Source: Plazaster borealis
Lineage: Eukaryota > Echinodermata > Asteroidea > Forcipulatida > Labidiasteridae
Length of the DNA: 64,000 nt
Assembly: GCA_021014325.1 (NCBI GenBank)
Contig: CM037459.1
Coordinates: forward strand, 434,001-498,000
Reading direction: 5' to 3'
Positions 1 to 13,000 of this stretch are shown here, in pieces (position 1 is the stretch's first letter; every line of letters starts with the position of its first letter). The translations under genes were made by a program, and so were the position numbers. Below the pieces are notes generated by a model. It was not told the origin of the DNA and made no database searches. It saw only the letters and a list, made by a program, of their open reading frames with translations.

Positions 1-190
1 AGCTAATACTATTCACTTCAATAAGAAACTCTTCAACGCAATTTGTGTTAAAAAAACCTCTTAAACGCAATATAACTTATTGTTGACAAGAATTATCTTA
101 TAAATATTGAACATTGTATACAAGTTTAAGAGACAAACAACTGTGTTTTTTCCTAATCCAAGGTATTTTCCATTGTTTCTTGATATTCAG

Positions 191-348
191 TGTTACCAGA
201 AATGCCGATATGGATGGAGTTTAAATACGGAGTATGCGTATGCATAGATATCAAGACAAGGTTCTCGAATGTACTGGTTATATATTCCTACATTCCAAAC
301 ACAGGAGATGCTACCAACTGTACTGTCAAACTGGAGAATTTCACCTCG
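191..348 (+). CDS. Unrecognised gene, internal exon
   Basis: A pyrimidine-rich tract precedes the AG at 189-190, and GTAAAT follows at 349. The frame enters with two bases of a split codon and leaves at phase 0, matching the next exon. It encodes 52 residues with a beta-rich core. Confidence 0.4.
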
Positions 349-2760
349 GTAAATAACATTAAGCCGTGCTTATCATATAGGAATATCTGGGAGCAATAGT
401 CATCAAGAGGATTAATTGATAAACCAATCCAAGTTAATCACCAAAAAACCAAAACCCCTCCCTGAAATGTTTACCATTTCGAGTTGGTATTCCTAAACAT
501 TTTTCCGTCCCTCTGTGCGGTATTATTTTTCGGAACATTTTGGGGTAATGATTTTCTATTGAAAATATTGTTGTCACAATGAAACCCTGACTTGACAAAG
601 GAAAGACAACAAAGGTTCTTATAAATAATAAGCACTGGGATTTGTTGTTCTTGTGTGAGAAGATGAGCATGCGAACCTCGGCCGTAAGCCACAGTCGATA
701 ATCTGCCATGGGATGCTGAAATCTCAGAACACTCTGACTTTACCTCCCATTGAGCCCAATACAATTATAGTCAATAAAGGCAGCCTGTCCATTATTATAT
801 GCCACATTTGTGTTACAAAAGGACAAAGTTTTTGAATTGGGAATTACAAGCATAAATTCCAGTACCTTCTGTCCCGGGTGAAACGAAGCGCACCGTCAAT
901 GGAATGTCTGGATGGATATTCACATCAGCTGTTCGACTGACTGCAAACAATTTAGGGTGCTTCAATGTTCCAGGCACACAAACCGTGCGTCGTAACCCAG
1001 TTTTGACAAATTTGGCGGATAAAGTGGTTAAAATTCATTGTGCATGTTTGGTATGACTTGAGATTGAGAATTGAGATGAACATGTTGTTATTGTATGCAG
1101 GGCATGATGGATTAGTCTATGAGGTCTTGATAATGGCTAACACACAGGGATTAAGTGATATTTGCAGCTGTGCATTAGTTATCCACACCATTATCCACAC
1201 CATGCCATGGTGTGGATAATAGGGAGTAACTATTACTAGTAAACTTCCGGTTACAACCATGTGTAAATCTCAGTTGGGAGGAGTGTTGGCTCTGAGAAGA
1301 GCCAGTGTGGTCTTACAATTCGAACAGTATACTCTATTCGTCTTGAGGAGAATGCTGGACTGCAACAAACATATATAAATCTCAGGGAGGAGTGTTGGCT
1401 CTGAAAAGAGCCAGTGTTGTGGTCTCACCATTTCAAACATAGTTAAGTTTGGAAGTAACCATTAATATCTGTAAATTTGCGGGCACAATCATCTTCAGGA
1501 GAAGAAGCAGAGTAGACTGTTTGAAACGTCAAGACCACAACAGCTCTTCTCAGAGCCAACACTCCTCCCCTAAGAGATTTATACATGGTTGTACCAGCAA
1601 GTTTACTAGTAATAGTTACCTAGTTCCTTTGCTGATTCTTAGTCCCTGTTTTTTTCTAAAGTTATGGCACAGAATACTGGGAACTAAAAGATAGAGCTGT
1701 TGGATGCATAGCCTGAACATCTGACGTCACACTCGGGGGACTAGTCTATTGGATGCAATCTTATTGACTGAGACAATGGTCATATTGAGTAAATTCTTTA
1801 TATTTAAGGATAGTTCTGAATTATTTGCATTTTTGTTGTCCTCTCCTTTCAGGAACTTGATATCAAGATGGAAAACCAGGATCATGTGAGTTTGATTCAT
1901 TATTTGTATGGTGAATATTTATCTGGACTTTCAGTCTTGTATGGAATAAGGCGTCTCCAATGAGGTATAGGGCCTAAACCAATGTGACAGTGGTCTTAAC
2001 AGTCCCACTGGAATCATCAGTCTGGTCATGAAATGTTGTATTTACTCAAACTGTTAAATTATCTTGAACAGATATTTCTTGTTGAAAACTAAAATTTTGT
2101 TCATTTCCAATCTAAACAGCTATTTCTTTAAACAAATGATGGCATAAAATCTGAACTGATAATAAGAAAGTGGCATTGATACTGATTTTCATGAAGGTGT
2201 ACATATTGGCTGACAGAGATTGTTTTTTCTTATCAGGAGGGGGTCAACCCAGATATCCAAATCACAAAGACCACAGTACGTAACCTACAGAGGCTACGGG
2301 TAAGTAGAAAAACAAAGGTCATAGAATCTGAAATATATAATAAATAAAGTTGGCAGAGCATCTTATGGAAATATTAGTTTTTGATGTGGGAGGAAACCCA
2401 TGCAGTCAGGTAGGTACTGAAAACTCAATCCCCATGCATGGCTCCGGTACTGGAATCCAACTGGGGTTCACAGAGTTGAAAGGCAGGGAAGAAAGCACTA
2501 AATCAACCTAAATGCCCTGTACATGCATCATCCAAAATTTCCATAACTGCTTCACCTCATCTAGGAGTGTAAATTACTTTTTTGTGTGTTTGATTTCCAT
2601 TTGTGTTTATTTCTAGGGCGACATGGAATCAACGGTTACTGTGGAAGGGGAGTACCAGGGAGAACGGTTTCAGCAAATGGACACATTGGTTGTCACTAAG
2701 CCTTTGGTGTCAAAGCTATGGCAGACAAGGCGTTATGCAATACCCAGTGAAGTTTCCTAG
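191..2760 (+). CDS. 3' end of an unrecognised plus-strand gene (4 exons in window)
   Basis: Four exons, 191-348, 1853-1885, 2237-2299 and 2617-2760, each have an AG acceptor and GT donor and join without a phase break (2+156, 33, 63 and 144 nt). They end at TAG 2758-2760. The joined product is about 131 residues, starting inside the gene and ending in KLWQTRRYAIPSEVS. It has no membrane segment and no motif I recognise. The first exon is hydrophobic and beta-like (YGVCVCIDIKTRF, VLVIYSYIPN); the later ones are polar (TKTTVRNLQRLR). The 5' part lies beyond the left edge. Exon 191-348 is less certain than the other three. The contig carrying this gene ends at the 500-N gap, so its position next to SCAPER is not assured. 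An AATAAA at 3265-3270 is a possible polyadenylation signal, 505 bp past the stop. I cannot assign a function. Confidence 0.5.
1191..1219. repeat. 13-bp-arm perfect hairpin
   Basis: TTATCCACACCAT, three bases, then its exact reverse complement. A third direct copy of TTATCCACACCA lies just before it at 1179-1190. It abuts the foldback element starting at 1226. Confidence 0.6.
1226..1619. mobile_element. Foldback (MITE-like) element with long terminal inverted repeats
   Basis: The ends GTAACTATTACTAGTAAACTT (from 1226) and its reverse complement (to 1619) are matched over about 45 bp. Inside, a block beginning GGGAGGAGTGTTGGCTCTGA occurs twice directly (about 1276 and 1383) and once inverted (about 1540-1573). 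There is no coding capacity. It sits in an intron of the unrecognised gene. A GAAACGTCAAGACC tract near 1525 resembles the hairpin-plus-GAAACGT motif of other elements in this window. Confidence 0.7.
1853..1885 (+). CDS. Unrecognised gene, 33-nt microexon
   Basis: Eleven codons (ELDIKMENQDH) lie between CTCCTTTCAG and GTGAGT, phase 0 on both sides. Confidence 0.5.
2237..2299 (+). CDS. Unrecognised gene, penultimate exon
   Basis: Twenty-one codons (EGVNPDIQ to NLQRLR) lie between TTTTTTCTTATCAG and GTAAGT, phase 0 on both sides. Confidence 0.55.
2617..2760 (+). CDS. Unrecognised gene, terminal exon
   Basis: Forty-seven codons and TAG follow the acceptor TTATTTCTAG. The C-terminal residues are RRYAIPSEVS. 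A 66-codon ATG ORF (2603-2803) covers the same stretch in another frame and is its shadow. Confidence 0.55.
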   Translation, partial: GDMESTVTVEGEYQGERFQQMDTLVVTKPLVSKLWQTRRYAIPSEVS

Positions 2761-3354
2761 ACGACTAGCCAATCTTAGCTGGTTCCCAAATTCCGCAGAA
2801 TGATTAGTAGTACCAGGCTATTTTGGATTTCAGCCTCTATTTGGTCTTGTGCATTTAAATGGAAGTTAATACAAGGCACATACAGCGAGGTCATTGCATC
2901 ATTAACATGGCCCCAAGTCAACAAACCAGTGGCTGAAAACTCTTATAGTAAAGTATAGTAAGGTAAGAAATTTTATTGCCAACATAAAGAATTATAAGTC
3001 CATTTTGTACACAAAAAAATCTTGTAAATACCTTAAAGGACCATCTCATATTTCAAGCAGTGTTATTCTGTTACAGTACAAAGAAGAAACAATATATATT
3101 CTTGAAAATTATCTTAGTAACTTTAACCGTTTAAAATACTCAGGTAATGTTTTTACATGTAGGTATACAAAATAAGTAGTTAGTTTTTTAACATGGTATT
3201 TTATTTCCTGGGATCTGGGACAGAATTTGTAAGGATAATATGTGTTACACAAGAACCCTTTCAGAATAAACAAAGGTGATTGTTATAATATATGAACAAT
3301 AAATACCAGTGTGGACCCTAAGCTTGTAGTCGTTGGTAGAGAGTGCAACATCGA
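2761..3354. other. Noncoding stretch before the assembly gap
   Basis: Probable 3' UTR and downstream flank of the unrecognised gene. No SCAPER-like exon is visible here on either strand. Confidence 0.5.
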
Positions 3355-3854
3355 NNNNNNNNNNNNNNNNNNNNNNNNNNNNNNNNNNNNNNNNNNNNNN
3401 NNNNNNNNNNNNNNNNNNNNNNNNNNNNNNNNNNNNNNNNNNNNNNNNNNNNNNNNNNNNNNNNNNNNNNNNNNNNNNNNNNNNNNNNNNNNNNNNNNNN
3501 NNNNNNNNNNNNNNNNNNNNNNNNNNNNNNNNNNNNNNNNNNNNNNNNNNNNNNNNNNNNNNNNNNNNNNNNNNNNNNNNNNNNNNNNNNNNNNNNNNNN
3601 NNNNNNNNNNNNNNNNNNNNNNNNNNNNNNNNNNNNNNNNNNNNNNNNNNNNNNNNNNNNNNNNNNNNNNNNNNNNNNNNNNNNNNNNNNNNNNNNNNNN
3701 NNNNNNNNNNNNNNNNNNNNNNNNNNNNNNNNNNNNNNNNNNNNNNNNNNNNNNNNNNNNNNNNNNNNNNNNNNNNNNNNNNNNNNNNNNNNNNNNNNNN
3801 NNNNNNNNNNNNNNNNNNNNNNNNNNNNNNNNNNNNNNNNNNNNNNNNNNNNNN
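3355..3854. other. Assembly gap, exactly 500 N
   Basis: The round length indicates a placeholder gap of unknown true size. The predicted proteins that span it are artefacts. The SCAPER C-terminal exons are missing at this point. Confidence 0.97.
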
Positions 3855-3880
3855 AAACATCAATTTTACATAACACATAC

Positions 3881-4086
3881 CTGATAAGATCCTGACCACA
3901 TTGATCAAATGTATCTGTCTGTTTCTTCTGTGCATTAGACCGGCTTTCTGAAGAAGGGCTTTGTGGCCGATACTTGACCAGACAGAACAAGACTGTGGAT
4001 AGAAGCTGCATTAAGCAACTTGAGATAGGGTCTGGGGTGGTCTTAGGGAGATCAGTAGACAGGTCAGAGGACTGTGGATCAATCAG
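3881..4086 (-). CDS. SCAPER: SCAPER exon 23, last one present
   Basis: Residues about 1185-1252, ending DQCGQDLIR (human NNRVQDLIS) with donor GTATGTG. Only 26 bp lie between it and the N gap, and it leaves at phase 2, so further exons must exist. Confidence 0.9.
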
Positions 4087-7000
4087 CTGTAGAATACATG
4101 AAGAGATTCAATCAATTTACTTACTTTAACAACTTATCATGAGTTCCATAAAAAGTATTACAAAGCTAAATAACAATACGTTGACTCAGGACTATAAGGT
4201 CATTAGTGTAGTTTGTATGGATGTCATGAAAGTGCTCTGGCATATTTTGGAGCTCCTGGTATTAAGTGAAGTTTATTGATCAAGAGTGGTCTCCAAAGCA
4301 GGGATGAGATTTCATGCCTGTGAAATTTCCTGAAAATGGCTCGCAGGCCTGGATTCTCTTTTATTCCTCTCAGATGTTACAATTCAGGAAGTTTTTAGCA
4401 GACACTGTGCATCACCAAAAATACAAAACTACAGGTTTGAACACAATGTGGACTATTTCTATCTCCCTTTGAGGATTGCTTAACTTCTATCATGAACATT
4501 TTAATGCTCAAGGAGATTTTTGAGAAAATCCTGAAATCAGGAAAAAATCCTCAGAAATCACACACCTGCCAAGGTAATTGTTTGGCAAAAAGAAACATGG
4601 ATTTTTCAATGAGCAAAGTTATATTCTTTAATTGAGAACTGGTCCCAGACAGGTATACAAGTGCATGAACTCCAATTGGGACAAATGTGCCAATAGAAGC
4701 CTACAATACACACTAAATAAACTGCGCCAATAAAGTTATCTTCTGCGCATTTTGATACCTCTTTTGTCGCGCTACGATGTTGTTTTGCGGATTTATGGGT
4801 ACTTGAGTGGCTTAAGGTCGAATTTCAAAAGTTGCAAGAGCCCCTATTCAAGCAAGAGCGTTGTACTGTGATGAATAAGATCAGATATAAATGATTTGTT
4901 TGTCGCGTGTTGGATAAATCCATTGCGATGAACATCAGCATTAATTGTGCGAGTTCCCTTCTGGAATTGGGGTAAATAGGGGCTTTTGCAACTTTTGAAA
5001 TTCAACCTTAAGCCACTCAAGTGCCCATAAATCCGCCAAACAACATCGCAGCGCAACAAAAGAGGTGTCAAAATGCGCAGAAGAAAACTGTGAATCAAAT
5101 TATTTAATTATTTTTTTGCATACTATTTCAGGTTTCGATAAATCTGACCATTTGTAAGTGTTTAGACACTTTATTGGCGCAGTATATTACCTACAGGTAT
5201 GATATTCTGATTTGGTACTAGTTATATGCTAAATGGGGGACAAGAATTCCAATCAGGGTATGAGTATTATGGACTTGAATTGTACACTGGACTGCAGACC
5301 CAAGGCCAGAGATTTTAGTGTTAGACCAGCAAACTCATGACTTGAAAAGTCTGGCAGTCTTATGTTTTTCAATTCAACATCTTCATTTAAAAAAAATGAT
5401 GATCAAATGTTGACTTTGATTCTGATACAAATCTTTCAATTCTGAGTATCAAAGTCTACTTACCCAAAAGACAACTGAAATCTCCTCCTCTCATAAATCA
5501 ACAACAACAACAACAAAACAGTATATATGTTAAAACTGTGTCATCATTTTGATTCTGGTTTTTTCATGTCTTTTCTCATTTTGAATCTGCTCTTGTGAAA
5601 ACAATTTCGGTCCAGTAAAATTTCTGAGCAACAAGCCCTGTGGTCTTGTGAACTTTTCCCCCAATGGGGATAGTTTAGTTAACAGGAATGACTTACTCCA
5701 AGTTGATGGACCAGTAGTTCCACAATAGGAGCAACCTTGCCGCTGTACAGTGCATACTGACAATTATCAAAGCAGCCTTTACATCCCAGCCGAAAAGCAT
5801 TGGCTGCAGAACACACAGACCTAATACAGGATAATAACATTGAGTTCAGATTGGGTTAGGGTGAATATCAAAGTAAATACATGTAATAGTTCTTCTGCAG
5901 GCATGAGAATGGGCGATGATGACAAAACCGGAAATCCATTTTGTATGATAAAAAATTGAAAAATATAACGCTAAAAATGCATGTCCGGATTTTGGGCAGT
6001 GTCCAGAATTTGGGAAAGGCAACCCAGGCATCAGCGCCGCACTCAGTGAACTGTTGTCAGTAGACTTGTCAAAGTCTCCACACATGTTCCTTTGCTGCAG
6101 CAGTAAACATACTATGGTCAAACAGTTAATAAACCGCACTGTGATTGAAGCGAGGAATGAGAGAAGTCTACACATATACTTTGATCTCGCTGCATAATGC
6201 ACATGAAAGCCACCCGACAATTGTTAACGTGCTATTTGTTCACAAACGGTGTGTCGATCTGCTGTATACGATTACAAAGGTTGAGCTTACAACTTCTGAT
6301 TAGAGAAGAAGAATTAGCGAAATCCATTTGTATACCCCCTACAATTCAACCCCCAAATGTTATATCAAATACACACTGAACTGGAAGACCACAAGTTTGA
6401 AAGGGAAAAAATACAGAATTCTGGTTTAAACCGGAAGATTCTCATGCCTGCTTCTGGTTAGCTGATCATCATAATTGATCAGTATTATATCAGATTTGGT
6501 ACAAGTGTCCAACCATCCTCAGAATATTCCAAACAAAATTGTTGCCATTTAAACCTAAGTTGTGACAGGTTAAATTTATGAAAATGTACATACAGTGTTT
6601 ATGTTTTAATGATTGAACTCTTCAAGATCCCAATACTGTACATAATTTTAAATATTACACTGACAAAATTGGATGGACAGATTGGTAGGAACTCACTTTG
6701 CAGGGATGATATTAGAGACAGTGTTACTGCCTGAATCAATCAGCATCAAGATACGAGTAAGTGTAGATAGACCACCACAAGCTCTAAATGTTATCTGATC
6801 AGCTTGTTCCTAAAATAAAACACAGAAACTTAATGTCATCACAGAACAGGGCCAACTTTCATTCAATCCAATTTACTTCATTTCATTTCAGCAGGCCTTG
6901 AATTACAAGGAGGCCAGGGAAGGCCATGGCCTTCATTGCCCTGGTCTTGGCCTTGGTACCCCTTCAAACAAATTCCCATAGACTTTAAAGATTTCTAATG

Positions 7001-10000
7001 GAAGTGCCATTTACAAAATGAAAATGGCCTTGCCCTCTCAAAGATGAATTTCCAGGCCTGTTTAAGCAAAACTATAGCTGGAAACCAGCCAAAAACAAAA
7101 TGCATATGATATGAATGTTTTAATATAACCATTTTTTGTTAAGCTGTACTTAGCATTTTTGTGAACTAAGCGCCTCTACAGCATTGCCCCATGTGAAGCT
7201 GCTTATCTGACTGTACCATTGGATATTTCCACAGCAAAAATCATCAAGGAACAATACACATCATCATAAATTTTGGCTGATAATGGGCAAGATTTCACTG
7301 TATTTAAAAACATGTGTGCTTTAAAAACAGTTGTAATCTAGCACATGAGTCAAGAGTAATCAAGTACACGAGTATCATTCATGTCAAATACAAGCACTAA
7401 TGAAAGATCCAAATCTATTTTAATTATCATTATTACATCAGTACCTTCTTAGCTAAGATGCGATTGATTTCTCCTAATGCTCTGTCCATGGCTGACACCT
7501 TGCTCTGTTCCCATGGTCCACTGGCATCTTGAGACTGCAAGTACTTGTTTAAATCTTTAATCAACTTCTGTAGCCTGCAATAGTATGTGGGAAACAACCC
7601 AGAAATTAATTGATCAAATTGTATATCAAATAGTAGAGGACCACAATAGAAAAAAGTACTTGTCTTTTTTGTGTTATCCTCAGAAAACATTTCTTTTCTT
7701 GCATGTTTGCATTTTGTTTGTTTTTGAATGTATTGTCTTTGTAGTTTGCCAAATAAAACAAATCAAATCAAATCAAATCAAACAAGTCATGTCTGTGCAG
7801 TAAGTTTGTAACAATAATTTCAACATGCTTGCAAGCATTTCTGGCCGTTATGCCGCTTGTTCCGTTAGTAGTAAATCTGGGAATATTTAAAAGAGACCTG
7901 AAAGTGTTCCATTAATGAAAGAATGTGAGGAGATAAACATTACTTCAAATATACAAACATGTTTACTACTAAATGCAGACACTGAACATGAATTCAATTT
8001 GAAGGGCGTCTTACTTTGCACGGAGACGAGACTCATTCCCTTGTGTCTTAGAGGGTAGGTTGTTTTCATACTCTTTACCCTTAGATGCCATCCTCTGGCG
8101 TAGCTTACGCGCTCTCTTACGACATCCTTTTTGTCTCTCCTTCTCTGCCATCTCTTGAGGATCAGGACGATCCAACGATGCATCGACAAGAAGCTTCAAC
8201 GAGTAACTCTCCTACAAACCAAGAAATTGGTCATCAGGTTGTTACTATAAATCAGTCATTGCTTTAAAAACAAAGACTAATAGAAGTAAAATATTAAGGC
8301 AGGATGGCATGTCAAGGTTACAAATGTCTCTGACACAAAGGACAACAGTACCAGTGTATTTACAGAGTACTTCATACTCTGTGCCAGAGAGCCAATTTGA
8401 GTATTTTTGAAGGTTTGAGGACGTGCGTGAACTAAATTTACATGTGCACAACAAGTAAAATGAACTTGGTTTTTCGTTCACTGTTGTTACTGTTGTTATT
8501 TATTTGGCCATTGATACAAGAAAACAACATACAGGCAGTTAAATAAGTTAATAAGCTTAAACTGTAATTGTGATGCAGGGAAATTCACCGTTGAAAGCGC
8601 CCCCATGCTGTCAAAAATACCGCCAATTGAATTCTGCAAATGCAGGCAGGGAAAAAACCCACATCCTTCCTTTTTGCACAGCACATCTTAACCTGAAATA
8701 GTTTTGAAAGTTTCATGAAATCATTCATTTTCACCACAAGAGAAAATAATGATGTTCAGTGGGTGGATCAAGTTACATCCAATTACCGGAATAAGATTGA
8801 AGAAGTGAAGTCACTTGTTTGTTTCTCTATTTACATTAATTTACAATACATCAATAATTTCAAAGAAACGATTTCTATGCATAAGATACTTACAATTTCT
8901 TCATCAGTCATGTGCTTTCCTTGATGTTTCTCTAAGACAGCCTCTTTATGCTTCTTGCCTCTGAGATGACTCAAAAGATAAACCTCAGATGGAATCTATG
9001 GCAAGACAGAATATGTAAGATATTTACTGGCAAGGCCCTCTTCATTTCTGCTTTTAAAGTTATTTGTAGTAAACCTACATTTTGTTCACCCCAAACAAGG
9101 CTAAAAACCAATCTTTTGGTAAGGGGCTACAAGAAGAAAACATTTGAGATGAAAATGTTAAATTGATATTCCTCTTAAACAGTCTAGATTGTAGGATGGA
9201 GGGAAACATGCACTAAGCAAGGAGTTCCAAAGAGATGTAGTACGTGGGAAAAATAGCTGTTGGATTGGCTCTTTGTTCTACATCACGCTCAAACACCCTG
9301 ATGCTCATTGTCCACAAAGCACTTAATGGCAAGGCTCCCCACTATATTTCTGAACTACTTCAAGTTTACACTCCATCAAGGAATCTTCGATCAAGTTCCA
9401 TGCTTCTCCTCATTGAACCCAAGTCTCGACACTCATGGGGTGACAGGTCTTTTTCTTCAGCTGCGCCACGCATCTGGAACTCTCTACCACTTAATCTTAG
9501 ATCTTGTCTTTGTACCACAAAATTCAAATCTCTTCTCAAAACTTATCTTATGTCACAGGTTTTCAAGGACTAATTTTGTTGTGTCTGTTTTTTCTTTGTT
9601 TTGTTTTGTTTTGTTTTTGTTTTTTTACTGCGCCTTGAACACCCAGCAGGGTGGATATGTGCGCATTACAAGTCTTATTATTATTATTATTATTAGGAGG
9701 AACCAGGTCGGACACACTGGTGGCACATTTACTATGAAATCTTGTTCTTGTGTCCTGTATGCAAAAGCACATTTTAAAATATGAGCTTGCCAATTTTCCA
9801 ACTCAGTCTCAGTTTGGTAATACTGCCTTATAGGTGAGAACATGAAGAAACAGGGATATTCTCTGATGAGCAAGGGTTATAGCAAGGGATACAATGGTTC
9901 TATAGCTCATGTAACCTTTGTCATCAAATGTTTACAAAAGAGCCACAGAGCCTGGACTATCTGCAGGCACGATTTGAATACAGCTCAGTGCAAGAAAACA

Positions 10001-13000
10001 TAGAATCTTACATTTTATGGAGATGGCATCGTACAATTATCAACTTTTGATGAAAAGAAAAGGGGCAAATCTCATAACTTTTGGGGCTATTATTTTAACA
10101 ATGCTTGATTTTATAGGGCAATTATGATACAATATTTCGTTTGGCCAATGCAGTGTCTTGCCTGCTAGAATGCACAAAGGCAAACATTTTGTTTAAAAGG
10201 ATGACAGGGTCTATAGCGAATAAGAATAATTAATAATAATAAGTAAGAAGAAAAATAAGAAAAAGTTATATAGCACACAAATCCACCAGCAAGGTGCTCG
10301 GGTGCTAAAACAATAAACAGAGAACAAGGAGATTTTTGAAAGAATGAACAGTTTTTGAGGTACTAGTTGAATATATTAATTCATACAACACAGACTGGTT
10401 TGATCTGATAGGGATTTGAACCTACCAGAACAGCACAAAGTGAGCACATCTTCTTCTTCTCATATGGATTGTGTTTTGGAGCCACATCAGTAGTTCGGTA
10501 GTGTCCAAGCATACTAAGCTCAATAGCTTTCTCACGTTTCTGCTCAATCTGTTGGTTATGACGACGGGAAGTCTCATCATGCTGGTAGATAAAAACAATA
10601 TCAATTAAAAATCAATATCAATTATACAAAGGGACCGCATAAATTATGTCATGATTTCAAATAGATATTTGAGAATCTTTTTTTTTTAGTTTGGTAACAT
10701 GGCTAATCAATTTCTTTACCTTTTTATTCCTTACATTTATTTTTAGTTCACAATTTTCAAATCACAGTATTGAGAAACTCAAGTACAATCTTTGTGATAA
10801 AGTCAACTTTGAAATGATATACCTTTTGTTGGATCTTCTTCTGTATTTCTTCTTCTTTGGCTTGCTGGGCTGCATTTAATGCTGACAGTCTAAGCTCCCG
10901 TTCTCTGTATACAAAAAAACAACCATATCATTGAAGTTCAATCAATCATCAATAATCAATCATTAGTTAACAGATGGTCAAATGTGATTTAGACCTTGGA
11001 AAAACTCTGCTAAGCTAATCCATCAAAATAACCAGAAGCAAGATTTCAAGCTTTAACATTGTAAGAATGTGAAGAAACAATTCACTTCTTTTGAGTCGAC
11101 AACTATTCTCTTCTTTGGACATCACCTTGTCCAACCTTATTAAAGTTTACATTAATAATGACAAATAGCCACTATGCAAGTTGCAGTGTCATATCCAATA
11201 CCTAAGTTAACAACTACAACAGGAATAAATGGTTTATTTACCTCGCCCGCTCTTTAGCGGCAGATTCCCTTGTCCTCTCCCTCTGTTCTCTTAAGACATT
11301 AATCTTATCTTCCTGCACTTGACGATGTTTCTGCATTTCTTTAAGACGAGTCATACGATCTTCCTCTAAAGCTTTTCTTCTCTCCTGTAAGTCAAATCAA
11401 TAATAATCTTATCAGACATGCAACTTTGTAATTGTAAAAAAAGATGAACTGGCCAAACCCAGTAAACATTTGTGACCTGTTATAGTCGGTTTCCTACAGC
11501 ACTATTGTTTAAGAAAAATGAGTTAAACAGCTGACCCATTGACAGGTTGCATACCTGATGCTACACAAAGCAACTGAACAGAAAAAACACCAATCTTACT
11601 TTCCTCTCCTTACTTTAACCTTCATATGTAATATTTCAGTTTAAAGTTTGAAGGAACTTCAATTTGTTTTCATTTCTTCTTTCAATTGTAAGATTCCTAA
11701 ATGCACTTCTACAGTAGTAGTTACGTGCACCAAAATATTGACTTGTTGAGCTGAATGAGTTTAATTGGCATGCATTGACAGCGCTTCCCTTTCAGGGGCA
11801 AGGGTGTGGGCGAGTGTGGGAAGGAGTCTGCATTTTTTCAGGCAGGCAGAGCTGCTAACATTTACATCTTGCAATCAGGGAGATTTTGTACAACAATCAG
11901 GGAGATATTTATAATTATATTCAACATAACAGGGACAAAGTTTCCACAAGCAGAGAGATTATCAATTTTTTTCATCAGAACATGAAAAGATTACAGTAGG
12001 TTTTTTTTCAGACAACTTTCTGCAGAATCAGGGGAGTTGGCAGCTCTGGGTAGAGCTTTGCAAATGATGGCCAATACTTATACCCCTTGTTACATTTTTA
12101 TTGGGTTGATAAGCTGATTATGAAATGCCAAATTAATTGACTTGCTAATCCATCAGGGAACAATTTACAAACAATATTTGGGCTAATAACTGTTTATTGC
12201 TTGGCAAACTTTATTCAATAGGTGGTTTTGGGGTTTTGGGGTTTGTTGCATCGGGGATAAAGAATATAATTTGTTTTTACCCTTACACCGATGTGTATGA
12301 ACTTAAGCACTATACTCAGTACTTTTCCCGAGTTCTGTGGAAAAAACTTTGCATTGCAAGAGCAGATGTCTTACCACTAGACCACCAAGCTAGCCCGATG
12401 GCTAGAGGCAGTTTGAATCCTAGGTTTTATTGCTTAGCAGTTTGCCAAGGCGTTTACCTGTACAGCTTCTTCCTTAGCAGCTTTCTCCACATTTCTTCTT
12501 TGCCTTTCCTCCATAATGTCTTGAAGACGAGCTTCATGTCCCATATGACGTGCCATAATATCATGTCTCTTATTCTGAGCTTCCAAGCAGTTGATAAATG
12601 CTATCTCATTAGCCTGCAAATAATATGCACAGTTAATTTGAGCTAAGCTTGGTTTTCAGGGTAGGTACAATTTTGGTTTTCGAAGTTTTAGTTTCAAACA
12701 GCACTCCATAAAATGTTAGTGGCTCAGTTAAACTAGGCCCTACTAGAAGGAGCTTCTTCTTTTTTTAAGAGAGCATGCATTTAATTACAGCAGAGGTTTT
12801 AAAAGCAATTTCATACCACGGACGAGAGTAATTTCTGACAAAAAAGTCTGAAACTAGGATACAAAATTTAGGAGGTATGTTGAAATGATGGCAATTCCAC
12901 CTTTTAGTTACACCTGGGGTTTAGATTCCACAGAGCTTTTAGGAACAGTGTCCTCAGCACAAGAGAAGTAGATCAAAGAGCAGGCTTTCTTTATATGATG

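Noticed and set aside
817..1023. Open minus-strand frame with an Ig-like YAC motif
   Set aside because: No acceptor with a pyrimidine tract, no ATG in frame, and it lies in the intron of the plus-strand gene.
1179..1219. Three TTATCCACA sequences, the bacterial DnaA-box consensus
   Set aside because: The surroundings are clearly animal, and the boxes belong to a hairpin beside a foldback element.
3283..4011. Long ORFs of 176-242 codons on both strands
   Set aside because: They run through the 500-N gap and consist mainly of unknown residues.
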